DNA of 7,403 nt, taken from assembly GCA_030592565.1 (NCBI GenBank), contig JAUVIX010000185.1, positions 1-7,403 on the forward strand, given 5' to 3'. This DNA is from Chlorobiota bacterium. GTDB lineage: Bacteria; Bacteroidota; Bacteroidia; Bacteroidales; JAADJA01. The first letter of the stretch is position 1, and the number at the start of each line of letters is the position of its first letter. This document shows, piece after piece, positions 1 through 5,986 of this stretch. The notes under the pieces are model-generated. The model was not told the origin of the DNA. It saw nothing but the letters and a program-made list of their open reading frames with translations, and did not search any database. The position numbers were made by a program, and so were the translations under genes.

Positions 1-42
1 GAATTAAAAGATAATCTGATGGAATTTGTCTCCTGCGCATAG
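1..42 (+). CDS. possible 3' end of an upstream gene (partial)
   Basis: Frame 1 is open from the window edge and ends at TAG 40-42, giving ELKDNLMEFVSCA. The charged and hydrophobic pattern is compatible with the last helix of a protein, but 13 codons are too few to identify anything, and an open stretch this short occurs often by chance. If real, its stop lies at the edge of the structured non-coding DNA that follows, much as the 1228-1689 gene ends inside repeat copy B. Confidence 0.2.
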   Translation, partial: ELKDNLMEFVSCA

Positions 43-117
43 CCCTGCTTCGACACCGAAAGGTTTGCGGCAGTCCAAACAGCAAACGGATTCCCCGCCT
101 GAATGATGAAGTAGGGC
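42..117. repeat. nested inverted repeats, structured non-coding DNA
   Basis: The left arm gccctgcttc (42-51) pairs with gaagtagggc (108-117) over ten bases with one G-T wobble. Inside it, gtttgc (63-68) pairs with gcaaac (82-87). The stretch is more GC-rich than the coding DNA around it and holds no convincing reading frame. It directly precedes repeat copy A. Whether it is part of the same element is unknown, because the corresponding position left of copy B is occupied by the end of the 1228-1689 gene. Function is not assigned. Confidence 0.35.
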
Positions 118-121
118 AGGC

Positions 122-310
122 TCACCCCTTTCATACAAGGCCAATTGCTAAGATTCGCAATGACGGGTGTTTGCTCGAACTATTCACCTCTGTGCACTGG
201 CAAGTGTGATAGCCGAGATGGGAGTGTGATGGCTACATTAGGTGGCTAGGGGTGTGTCAAAAAGCAGGTTTCGTCTTCGCTCAACCTGACATAAATACAT
301 AATGACCGTC
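122..310 (+). repeat. direct repeat, copy A (~190 bp)
   Basis: This stretch is a diverged copy of 1661-1850 in the same orientation. The core 165-310 aligns with 1704-1850 at about 88% by hand count with one single-base indel; the left part (122-164) aligns more loosely (tcacccc start, then an acaa/gccaa/tgctaag block). The longest shared block covers ggggtgtgtcaaaaagcag. A hairpin tgtgtca/tgacata near the right end is intact here, while the central stem that is perfect in copy B (tcccctct/agagggga) pairs at only six of eight positions. No protein is encoded. Together with 42-117 and the promoter DNA to 369 it fills the first 370 bases, which hold no complete gene. It looks like an intergenic repeat family or a decayed non-autonomous element. 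Confidence 0.85.
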
Positions 311-342
311 TAAAAATAAAAAAGCCTTGAAAATCGTATATT

Positions 343-360
343 GTTAACTAATTAGTTTAC
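343..360. promoter_or_regulatory. candidate operator of the toxin-antitoxin operon
   Basis: gttaactaattagtttac is an 18-base palindrome with one mismatched pair; its centre, aactaattagtt (346-357), is perfect. It lies directly upstream of, and overlaps by three bases, the putative -7 box at 358-365. Antitoxins of the XRE/HigA class are known to repress their own operon by binding such palindromes at the promoter, so HigA binding here is a reasonable inference. AT-rich palindromes also arise by chance in DNA of this composition. Confidence 0.5.
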
Positions 361-365
361 TTTTG
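358..365 (+). promoter_or_regulatory. putative Bacteroidetes -7 box before higB
   Basis: TACTTTTG fits the Bacteroidetes consensus TAnnTTTG. A TTG lies at 341-343, but the spacing of 14 bases is shorter than the usual ~19, so the -33 element is poor. Transcription would be expected to start about 5-7 bases after the box, which is at or just beside the GTG start codon at 370. The operon may therefore make a leaderless or nearly leaderless mRNA. Confidence 0.5.
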
Positions 366-369
366 TTGC

Positions 370-696
370 GTGATAAGAAAAATAACTGCATACAAACAAA
401 ATTTTGTTGATTTTTATAAATCTCAAGACAAAAAAATCCAATTAAAAATAGAATATGTTTTGGATATGGTTCGTTTTGAAAAACAAGTACCTAAAAGATT
501 CTTTAAATATCTTGAAAACACAGATGGGATTTATGAAGTTAGGATTATAACAACTTTTAAAAGTATCCGGATTTTGTGTTTCTTAGACAAAGGGAATTTA
601 GTAGTGCTAACAAATTGTTTCATTAAGAAAACAAGAAAAACACCTCGGAAAGAAATTCAACTTGCTGAAAAACTAAAAAAACAATATCTAAACTAA
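370..696 (+). CDS. higB: HigB/RelE-like type II toxin (Gp49 family)
   Basis: This 108-residue protein has the layout of phage-Gp49/HigB-like toxins, RelE-superfamily ribosome-dependent mRNA interferases that act in the cytoplasm and are neutralised by a partner antitoxin. Family-typical blocks are the N-terminal helix region with VPKRFFKYLE (40-49), GIYEVRI (53-59), the core strand with Arg67, DKGNLVVLTNCFIKK (73-87) and the basic C-terminal segment TRKTPRKEI (88-96). The length matches the family. The first codon is GTG at 370; there is no ATG before codon 33, which falls inside the fold, so GTG is preferred. The gene lies toxin-first, 13 bases ahead of its antitoxin, the usual HigBA order, and transcription is probably controlled at the palindrome 343-360. 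No truncation is visible. The family call is firm; toxicity is inferred. Confidence 0.88.
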   Translation: MIRKITAYKQNFVDFYKSQDKKIQLKIEYVLDMVRFEKQVPKRFFKYLENTDGIYEVRIITTFKSIRILCFLDKGNLVVLTNCFIKKTRKTPRKEIQLAEKLKKQYLN

Positions 697-709
697 AAAT
701 AAAATTGAC

Positions 710-1000
710 ATGAAAAACTTAACGAACTTCGAAGATTTACTTATCGAAAAATACGGAGAAAAGGGAACTGAAAGCAGAGATAAATTTGACGCAAACTCAC
801 TTGCTTTCAGACTAGGTGTTATGCTTAAAGAAGCAAGACAAGATGCAAATTTGACACAGGAACAACTTGCTGAAAAAACAGGAACTAAGAAAAGCTATAT
901 TTCAAGAATTGAACGCGGACTTAGTGATATTCAAGTATCAACGTATCATAGATTAATTGAACTTGGACTTGGCAAACATTTAAATATTTCGATAGGCTAA
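710..1000 (+). CDS. higA: HigA-like XRE-family antitoxin
   Basis: This 96-residue protein has a helix-turn-helix of the Cro/C1 (XRE) class at about residues 36-85. Visible hallmarks are LGVMLKEAR (35-43), LTQEQLAEKTG (48-58) for helices 1-2, and KKSYISRIERG (60-70), the recognition helix with its usual Ser/Arg/Glu pattern. The N-terminal ~30 residues are acidic and basic mixed, and in related proteins such a region wraps the toxin. It should bind HigB to neutralise it and repress the operon as a complex. The start ATG at 710 follows an A-rich leader, as is common in Bacteroidetes. Its position 13 bases after the toxin stop implies co-transcription. A stand-alone regulator is less likely given the toxin partner. 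Confidence 0.9.
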   Translation: MKNLTNFEDLLIEKYGEKGTESRDKFDANSLAFRLGVMLKEARQDANLTQEQLAEKTGTKKSYISRIERGLSDIQVSTYHRLIELGLGKHLNISIG

Positions 1001-1065
1001 ATAAAGTACTATTGCCACCGTTGGTGTGCCACGAAGCTGAGTAAGCCGTATGAGCGAAATGTTCA

Positions 1066-1083
1066 CCCCGAAAGCTTTCGGGG
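1066..1083. terminator. GC-rich perfect palindrome, possible terminator of higBA
   Basis: ccccgaaagctttcgggg is a perfect 18-base palindrome that can form a seven-pair stem with an AGCT loop. It sits 65 bases after the higA stop and before the next promoter, where a terminator is expected. It is followed on the plus strand only by ggtttgat, without a real T-run, so rho-independent termination is uncertain. The bases before it (ttcacccc) resemble the left end of repeat copies A and B. Confidence 0.4.
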
Positions 1084-1123
1084 GTTTGATGAAGGGAGCA
1101 CTGATAGTCTATTTTAATTTTAC

Positions 1124-1131
1124 TATCTTTG
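1124..1131 (+). promoter_or_regulatory. putative -7 box for the 1228 gene
   Basis: TATCTTTG matches TAnnTTTG exactly. No good TTG lies at the expected -33 distance. The predicted start of transcription, about 1137, would give a ~90-base leader before ATG 1228. That leader contains two tiny open frames: MLDLAIRL at 1140-1166 and MENFEIN at 1199-1222. Inverted repeats gatagt/actatc (1103-1108 and 1122-1127) and ctgatag/ctatcag (1101-1107 and 1153-1159) flank the box. Confidence 0.45.
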
Positions 1132-1227
1132 TGGATGAAATGTTAGATTTGGCTATCAGGCTCTAATCTACTCGGTAATTTTGAAAAAGACTAAACCAAT
1201 GGAAAATTTTGAAATAAATTGAGTACT

Positions 1228-1689
1228 ATGGAAAGATTCATCGGTACTTGGAAAAATAAATCAGGGAATATTCTTGAGATAAAACCAAATGACAAAAATT
1301 CATTAAAGGTATCTTTCATCTCAGGTAAAACTGGAAAACCTGTAATTAGAGATTATTTCGACAATAATGAATCCATTGATATGCGTGCTGAGCTTGACTT
1401 TTATGAATCAAGTTTAGAAGTTGAATTATGGGAAAAAGGAAAAGGGTTTCAATTGTCATTACTTTATGATTGGATTGATTTTAGAAATGAACCAAGTGGA
1501 TATCGTCTTGCTCCAGGATTAACACAGTATGCTGAAAATGATCTTACTGAGAAATACGGGCATTTATTTGAATCATTAGACTATTATAAAAAAATAAAAG
1601 AAGATAAAAAAGGACATAGACACATTGACGAAATTGACCCTACTAAAATTAACGGATTCTTCACCCCACCACACAATGCCAAATGCTAA
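1228..1689 (+). CDS. hypothetical protein, C-terminus encoded by repeat B
   Basis: I do not recognise this family. The frame is open from a TTG at 1219, but ATG at 1228 is preferred because the protein then starts MERFIGTWKN, an opening seen in lipocalin-like and other small beta-barrel proteins. It has 153 residues, no signal peptide and no membrane segment, so it is probably cytoplasmic. The first ~95 residues alternate hydrophobic and polar residues like beta strands (LKVSFIS, LEVELWEKGKGFQLSLLYDW); a charged, Lys-rich helical tail follows. The last nine codons (FTPPHNAKC) lie within repeat copy B, so the native C-terminus may have been replaced when the repeat arrived, or the gene may end there by chance. 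It lies 227 bases after higA, has its own candidate promoter at 1124, and shares the repeat-bounded segment with the toxin-antitoxin pair. Confidence 0.7.
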   Translation: MERFIGTWKNKSGNILEIKPNDKNSLKVSFISGKTGKPVIRDYFDNNESIDMRAELDFYESSLEVELWEKGKGFQLSLLYDWIDFRNEPSGYRLAPGLTQYAENDLTEKYGHLFESLDYYKKIKEDKKGHRHIDEIDPTKINGFFTPPHNAKC

Positions 1690-1850
1690 GGCTTGGGATA
1701 ACAGGGTGTTTGCTCGAATTAGTCCCCTCTGTGCACTGGCAAGTGGGAAAGCCGAGAGGGGAGTGGGATGGCTATGTGAGATGGCAAGGGGTGTGTCAAA
1801 AAGCAGATTTCGGCTTCGCTCAACCTGACATAAACAACTTAATGACCGTC
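1661..1850 (+). repeat. direct repeat, copy B (~190 bp)
   Basis: This is the better-preserved copy of the element at 122-310. It can fold into a central stem tcccctct/agagggga (1723-1730 with 1755-1762) enclosing a smaller hairpin cact/agtg around ggca (1734-1745), followed by a second stem tgtgtca/tgacata near the right end. Both copies end in aatgaccgtc. Short reading frames across it are overlapping and share nothing with known proteins, so I treat it as non-coding apart from the tail of the 1228-1689 gene. No transposase, target-site duplication or clear terminal inverted repeat is visible. Confidence 0.85.
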
Positions 1851-1888
1851 CATAAAGTATTATAACCGGAACAACATTTTAAAAAAAA

Positions 1889-1918
1889 TTGCCAGTTAGC
1901 TATTAATTCCTAAATTTG
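1889..1918 (+). promoter_or_regulatory. Bacteroidetes promoter for the T9SS gene operon
   Basis: TTG at 1889-1891 and TAAATTTG at 1911-1918 are separated by 19 bases, the textbook spacing for the primary sigma factor of Bacteroidetes. The start codon at 1935 lies 16 bases after the box, so the leader is short. This is the best-formed promoter in the window and suggests constitutive expression of the 1935-3613 pair. It lies just outside repeat copy B. Confidence 0.75.
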
Positions 1919-1934
1919 CATAAAAAATCAGATC

Positions 1935-3008
1935 ATGAAAAATACAAATTTACTTATAGCCATTTTATTATTTCCCGCATTTATCTTTTCACAAATAACA
2001 ATTAACCAGGATGATATGCCTCAGGAAGGCGATACGATCAGGCTTAGTAGAGGTGCAAACGCTGCCCTGCTCAATTATGAGGAAACCGGCAATGACTTTA
2101 CCTGGGATTTTTCGATGCTGGTTCCATTCAGTCAGACTGTTGACACTTTTGTAAGTGTATCGGAGACTCCATGGATTTACCAACTTGTATTTTTAACATC
2201 GGCAAACCTTGCCCAAAAAATAAATGGCTATGATTTTATTCCGGGATTCACAATTACAGATTCTTATGAGTTTTATAAAAATTCGAGCTCCGATTATCGT
2301 GATGTAGGAGTTGGGATTACTATTAATGGAGTGCCTATTCCCAATAAATTTGATTCACCTGATATTATTTACAGATTCCCGTTGGATGTCGGAAGTGTTG
2401 ATTCATCAATATCAAGTTATGAGATGAGCATACCTGCATTGGGCTATTCCAGCAGATGGAAAAAGAGAGTGAATTATATCGACGGATGGGGAACACTAAC
2501 TACTCCATACGGAACTTTTGAGACCATCAGGGTTAAATCTGATGTAATTCAACATGACAGCATCTATATTGATTCTCTTGGAATCGGGTTTCCTATTCAC
2601 AGGGTCTTCACTGAATATAAATGGCTTGGCAACGGGTTTGGAGTGCCGCTTTGTACTGTAATTGATGATGGTATAACACCACCTTCAATTACATATATTG
2701 ATTCTGTGCGGTACCTGTTTATTGGAGTTGACGAAAATCGAATTGCAAAAAGCGGATTCAGAGTGTATCCTAATCCTGTAACAGAGCAATTCTCAATTGA
2801 TCTTGATATTGAAGATAATCAAAATGTTTCGGTTTCACTATACAATACTGAAGGTATTAAAGTGGCAGACCTTTTTAATGGAATGCAGAGAGGTGGAAAT
2901 ACTAAGCTTACCTTTGGCATAGCACAGTTCGATATGAAAAAAGGATTGTATTTTGTTGTTGTCAGGGTGGGAGATAAGAGGTATGCTGAGAAGCTGATTG
3001 TAAAATGA
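1935..3008 (+). CDS. secreted protein with T9SS type A sorting domain
   Basis: This 357-residue protein has a Sec signal peptide (residues 1-19, cleavage likely before Gln20) and a C-terminal type IX secretion sorting domain at about 275-357. The latter opens with FRVYPNPV (275-282) and closes with the usual beta-strand-rich GLYFVVVRVGDKRYAEKLIVK-type ending (337-357). Such proteins cross the inner membrane by Sec and the outer membrane by T9SS, lose the C-terminal domain, and are anchored to the surface or released. The middle (20-265) is beta-rich, with many aromatic and Asp/Ser residues (TWDFS, WGTLTTPYGTFETIRVKSD); I recognise no catalytic motif there. ATG 1935 gives an intact signal peptide. 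The gene overlaps the next by four bases, so the two are probably co-translated. Substrate and role are unknown. Confidence 0.9.
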   Translation: MKNTNLLIAILLFPAFIFSQITINQDDMPQEGDTIRLSRGANAALLNYEETGNDFTWDFSMLVPFSQTVDTFVSVSETPWIYQLVFLTSANLAQKINGYDFIPGFTITDSYEFYKNSSSDYRDVGVGITINGVPIPNKFDSPDIIYRFPLDVGSVDSSISSYEMSIPALGYSSRWKKRVNYIDGWGTLTTPYGTFETIRVKSDVIQHDSIYIDSLGIGFPIHRVFTEYKWLGNGFGVPLCTVIDDGITPPSITYIDSVRYLFIGVDENRIAKSGFRVYPNPVTEQFSIDLDIEDNQNVSVSLYNTEGIKVADLFNGMQRGGNTKLTFGIAQFDMKKGLYFVVVRVGDKRYAEKLIVK

Positions 3009-3613
3009 GAATAAGAACATACCATATAATGACTTTTCTTCTTCTTGTGTTACTTTTAGGTTGTACAAAAGTAAGATATAATGATAGATTTTCGTTAAGT
3101 GATGAGTTGATATTTTTATTACCGGCTGATAGTAATTACCAATATAATAATAGTGATTCGGTTATTAATTTAATGACTCTTTCTTTTACTGATAATTATT
3201 ATTTCAGGGATACCTGGGACAGAGATGATGGAGGTTGGGGACGTACTATCCAATACGATGCTGACTTCGAAACTTATATTAAATACTACTCTTCAGATTT
3301 CTTTGATATTTCTTATAATATATTTGTTGATAAAACTAATCTTCTTCAATATGATATTCTTGATATAACTATTGAAAGTAACACCACAGGTGAAACATCT
3401 AACGTCCATATAAAGATGCCTTTAGAAGATTATCGGGAGCTTGGTTATGATGAACCTAATATTGATTTTGCAGATTCATTAATTGTGAATAATGTAAAAT
3501 TGTTCGGTATCTATTATGTTGAATCTGATGAATTATTGTATTACCTTCAGAGGGATAAAGGAGTTGTTGCATTTAAATTTGATGGTGATTTTTGGTTTCT
3601 GGATGATTTATAA
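3005..3613 (+). CDS. small predicted lipoprotein, unknown function
   Basis: This 202-residue protein begins with a lipoprotein signal: a hydrophobic stretch (9-19) and lipobox LLGC with Cys20, so it should be lipidated and membrane-anchored, probably on the outer membrane. The start ATG overlaps the TGA of the preceding gene (ATGA, 3005-3008), which indicates translational coupling. A second Met at residue 9 (3029) would also leave a working lipobox. The mature part is acidic, rich in Asp, Tyr and Asn, with beta-like segments (YYFRDTWDRDDGGWG, NVHIKMPLEDYRELG, GVVAFKFDGDFWFLDD). I recognise no family; small lipoproteins like this are common partners of exported Bacteroidetes proteins. The downstream 34 bases to the convergent gene hold only a weak AT-only inverted repeat. 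Confidence 0.75.
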   Translation: MRIRTYHIMTFLLLVLLLGCTKVRYNDRFSLSDELIFLLPADSNYQYNNSDSVINLMTLSFTDNYYFRDTWDRDDGGWGRTIQYDADFETYIKYYSSDFFDISYNIFVDKTNLLQYDILDITIESNTTGETSNVHIKMPLEDYRELGYDEPNIDFADSLIVNNVKLFGIYYVESDELLYYLQRDKGVVAFKFDGDFWFLDDL

Positions 3614-3647
3614 TAATATATGCAATAATCCCCAAAATATATTTGTA

Positions 3648-4775
3648 TTAGTAAACCAATTCAATTAGCTTTTCTGCGTTCTTGCTATTAGAAAAATTGA
3701 GGTTAAGGATATTGTTACGGAGGCTGATTTGATTTTCATCAAATTCCATAGTAAATAATTCAGGTAGTTTTTTTCGGAGTTCTTCCGGTGTGTTACCTAT
3801 TTCACATAGCTCTTCCAAACCCGTACCGTTGAGCATTTTGTCGTTCACAAGACAAAACCTGCCCTGGAACAAGGTGTTTAAGAGTTTCAATTTTAGTCCG
3901 GTAGCTTGAAAAGTAACAAGAATATTTACATGGGCATTTTTAATCAGGTCAAACATCTCTTTATCATCCGGATTTGCAATTATTTCAACATTTGGATATT
4001 CTGAAGCAAATTTCCTAATGTATTCAGGTGGATTCATCCCAGCAACTTTCAGCTTTATGTCTGTCGCTGCAAAAACTTCGTTGATAAGCCATTGAACGGC
4101 GTGCGCATTTTCCGGGACTTCAATATTTCCATTGTAAAGAGCATAATCACCTGAACCAATTAGGGATTCAACTTTATCATTGGCGTGAAAACTTGGAAGA
4201 TAATTGACCTTTTTATCCGGAAAATGTCCTTTAAGATAATCTGTATCCTCCCTCGACACTACCAGCATCAAATCAGAATGCTTTAGGATTTTTTGATACA
4301 GACGAAGCTTCAGGCTTTCGACAAAAAAGTAAAGCTTTTTAACTACTTTTTTATCCACCTTAAACAGATTATAATAATAACGATGCTCAATATTACTTTC
4401 ACGATAAATCTTCATCCGCTTTTTTATCCTTTTGTCATCAATGTGATAGCAACTGTGCAATCCTTCAAACAGGATGGGCGCATCATCTTTCAATAGATTC
4501 AGCATTAGCTCTTCCGAGCGACGCGATGTGACAATATAAGGCTTTATAGAGATAGCTGAGCCAAGTCCGACCAACCTTGGATAATAATAAACCTTCTCGC
4601 AATATTTGTTCAGTTCTTCGGTTCTGTTGCGTCCGGGATATTCATAACAGTGCAAAGTAATTTTAACTCCATTTGCATAAAGAGCTTTCAGTTTATAGAA
4701 AACATCAATAACACCTCCGTAGTTAGCAGGATATGGAATGTCAAATGAGACTATATGTAGATGTTTGTCAGGCAT
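3648..4775 (-). CDS. glycosyltransferase, GT-B fold (GT4-like)
   Basis: This 375-residue protein resembles GT4-type retaining glycosyltransferases, which move a sugar from an activated nucleotide donor to a glycan or lipid acceptor at the cytoplasmic membrane face. Seen here: an N-terminal Rossmann-like strand with a Gly loop (HIVSFDIPYPANYGG, 7-21), RESNIEHRYYY (125-135), the domain linker NYLPSFHAND (191-200), the C-terminal domain opening YNGNIEVPENAHAVQWL (214-230), and the donor-site region TGLKLKLLN (292-300), standing where the usual EX7E motif would be. The frame is open from a TTG at 4793, but ATG 4775 is preferred: it starts at the first strand and overlaps the upstream gene by only 8 bases. 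With the upstream gene it forms a two-gene operon, suggesting successive steps on one polysaccharide. Donor and acceptor sugars cannot be told. Confidence 0.8.
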   Translation of the reverse strand: MPDKHLHIVSFDIPYPANYGGVIDVFYKLKALYANGVKITLHCYEYPGRNRTEELNKYCEKVYYYPRLVGLGSAISIKPYIVTSRRSEELMLNLLKDDAPILFEGLHSCYHIDDKRIKKRMKIYRESNIEHRYYYNLFKVDKKVVKKLYFFVESLKLRLYQKILKHSDLMLVVSREDTDYLKGHFPDKKVNYLPSFHANDKVESLIGSGDYALYNGNIEVPENAHAVQWLINEVFAATDIKLKVAGMNPPEYIRKFASEYPNVEIIANPDDKEMFDLIKNAHVNILVTFQATGLKLKLLNTLFQGRFCLVNDKMLNGTGLEELCEIGNTPEELRKKLPELFTMEFDENQISLRNNILNLNFSNSKNAEKLIELVY

Positions 4776-5883
4776 ATTTTTTATAAACGTCAATCAATAT
4801 TTTTTCTTCATTTTCCCAGTTTAGCTCCCGCGCTGCAAACCTAAGATTTTCTTTCCAAACAATAATCTGTTTTTCATCAGAAAGCATTTCATCTATTTTT
4901 TGTGCGATATGTTTAGGGTCATGGTTTTTAATTGTGTCACCAATTTCATATTTTTCAATTATCTTTTTTATTTCCGTCAGGGGAGATGCCAGAACAGGTA
5001 TTCCTGCATGAATATAATCAAACAGTTTGTTTGGCAGGCTGAAACGGTAATTGATGTTTGTGTCTTTATCGAGCGTCAGGCCAAGGTCGGAGTTTGTTGT
5101 GTATTGATATAGCTCTTCAAAAGGCAATCTGGGCTTAAACATTATTTTATCCTTTAACTCAGTAGCAGACGCCATCTTTTTTAGATTTTCAATAACATCA
5201 CCGCCACCAATGATAAGCAGAAGAACATCATCAATATACTTCATTGCCTTTACAAGTTCCTCCGAGCCCCGCTGAATATTAATTCCTGAGCCTTGCAGGA
5301 TTATTATTTTTTTATCTGACGGTAGCCCGAGTTCTTCCCTTGATTTTAGCTTTGTAATGTTGAGTTTTGGTGGAATGTTTCTAACAACTTTCACCTCCAC
5401 ACCATATTTCTCATTATAAGCTGAAGCAATTGACCCACTAACAGTAAACACATCCTTTAGTTTTGGGAATATCTGCTTTTCAATAGATTGCCATACATTT
5501 TTAACAAACTTCCGGTTAATCACTTCCGGTGTCTCAGTGAAATATTCGTGAGTATCATAAACCACAGGAATACCTTTTAATTTATGAATAAGATAATTGG
5601 GCCACAAAGTATCCAGGTCGTTTGAGATAAGCAAATCTGCTTTATGAAAAAGAAGATACAGAAAAAGCCTGATGTTGTATTCTGCATAAAAAAGAGGGCC
5701 TTTCTCAAAAAGCAGTTTCATCCTGTGCATTTTATAATTTCTTTTATCAAGTGGCATACTGTCTCTTTTTCTTCTTCCCACAAGAGTAACCTCAAAACCT
5801 AGTTTTTGCAAGGTGTTACAGGTTTTGTTCACTCTTTGGTCTGTTACCAGATCATTTATTACCGATACGATTGCCTTTTTCAA
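4768..5883 (-). CDS. glycosyltransferase family 4 protein
   Basis: This 371-residue protein is a GT-B fold glycosyltransferase of the GT4 type. The N-terminal acceptor domain starts KKAIVSVINDLVTDQRV (2-18) and contains LISNDLDTLWPNYL (85-98) and DTHEYFTETPE (110-120). The C-terminal donor domain shows LQGSGINIQRG (196-206), the GGG loop (226-228) and SLPNKLFDYIHAGIPVLAS (282-300), the GT4 nucleotide-sugar region in which the first Glu of EX7E is replaced. The first codon is TTG at 5883; an in-frame TGA only four codons upstream and no ATG near by make TTG the only plausible start. No signal peptide or membrane helix is apparent. It overlaps the second glycosyltransferase by 8 bases and is divergent from murB. 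It probably builds a surface glycan such as capsule, O-antigen or T9SS-linked polysaccharide; the exact sugar is not deducible. Confidence 0.86.
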   Translation of the reverse strand: MKKAIVSVINDLVTDQRVNKTCNTLQKLGFEVTLVGRRKRDSMPLDKRNYKMHRMKLLFEKGPLFYAEYNIRLFLYLLFHKADLLISNDLDTLWPNYLIHKLKGIPVVYDTHEYFTETPEVINRKFVKNVWQSIEKQIFPKLKDVFTVSGSIASAYNEKYGVEVKVVRNIPPKLNITKLKSREELGLPSDKKIIILQGSGINIQRGSEELVKAMKYIDDVLLLIIGGGDVIENLKKMASATELKDKIMFKPRLPFEELYQYTTNSDLGLTLDKDTNINYRFSLPNKLFDYIHAGIPVLASPLTEIKKIIEKYEIGDTIKNHDPKHIAQKIDEMLSDEKQIIVWKENLRFAARELNWENEEKILIDVYKKYA

Positions 5884-5905
5884 ACTCTTTCTTCAAATAA
5901 AACTG

Positions 5906-5913
5906 CGAAAATA
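5906..5913 (-). promoter_or_regulatory. weak candidate -7 box for the glycosyltransferase operon
   Basis: On the minus strand TATTTTCG is one base from TAnnTTTG and lies 22 bases ahead of the TTG start at 5883. No TTG is found at the right -33 distance (the nearest are 11 and 24 bases away). The operon promoter must lie in the 116 bases shared with murB unless transcription begins further upstream, and this is the best match I see. Confidence 0.2.
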
Positions 5914-5986
5914 GTAAAAGCTGCCAATAAGCCTTTTCAATATATCATATTCTTAAATCAATAAACGCTAATCTATCAGATTCCTT

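Noticed and set aside
1219..1227. TTG start for the orphan gene
   Set aside because: It would add only MST before an ATG that begins a good family-like N-terminus, with no ribosome-binding signal favouring the TTG.
122..1850. Chromosomal integron cassette with repeats as attC sites
   Set aside because: A toxin-antitoxin cassette between repeats suggested it, and gctcaac in the repeat fits RYYYAAC, but no matching GTTRRRY lies at the other end of either copy, the copies lack attC-like imperfect arms, and no integrase is present.
122..1850. Composite transposon
   Set aside because: The repeats encode no transposase, have no clear terminal inverted repeats, and I see no target-site duplication outside them.
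1625..1865. Short plus-strand frames across repeat copy B as genes
   Set aside because: Two frames overlap each other and the end of the 1228 gene, lie in repeat DNA, and the corresponding positions in copy A carry in-frame differences and stops.
3614..3647. Terminator between the convergent lipoprotein and glycosyltransferase genes
   Set aside because: Only an AT-only six-pair inverted repeat (aatata/tatatt) is present, too weak to call.
4776..4793. TTG start for the second glycosyltransferase
   Set aside because: It would add six residues (MTFIKN) inside the upstream gene; ATG 4775 gives a natural start just before the first beta strand and a typical short overlap.
4293..5112. Plus-strand frames inside the glycosyltransferase genes
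   Set aside because: They are antisense to well-supported coding sequence and show no domain-like pattern or promoter.
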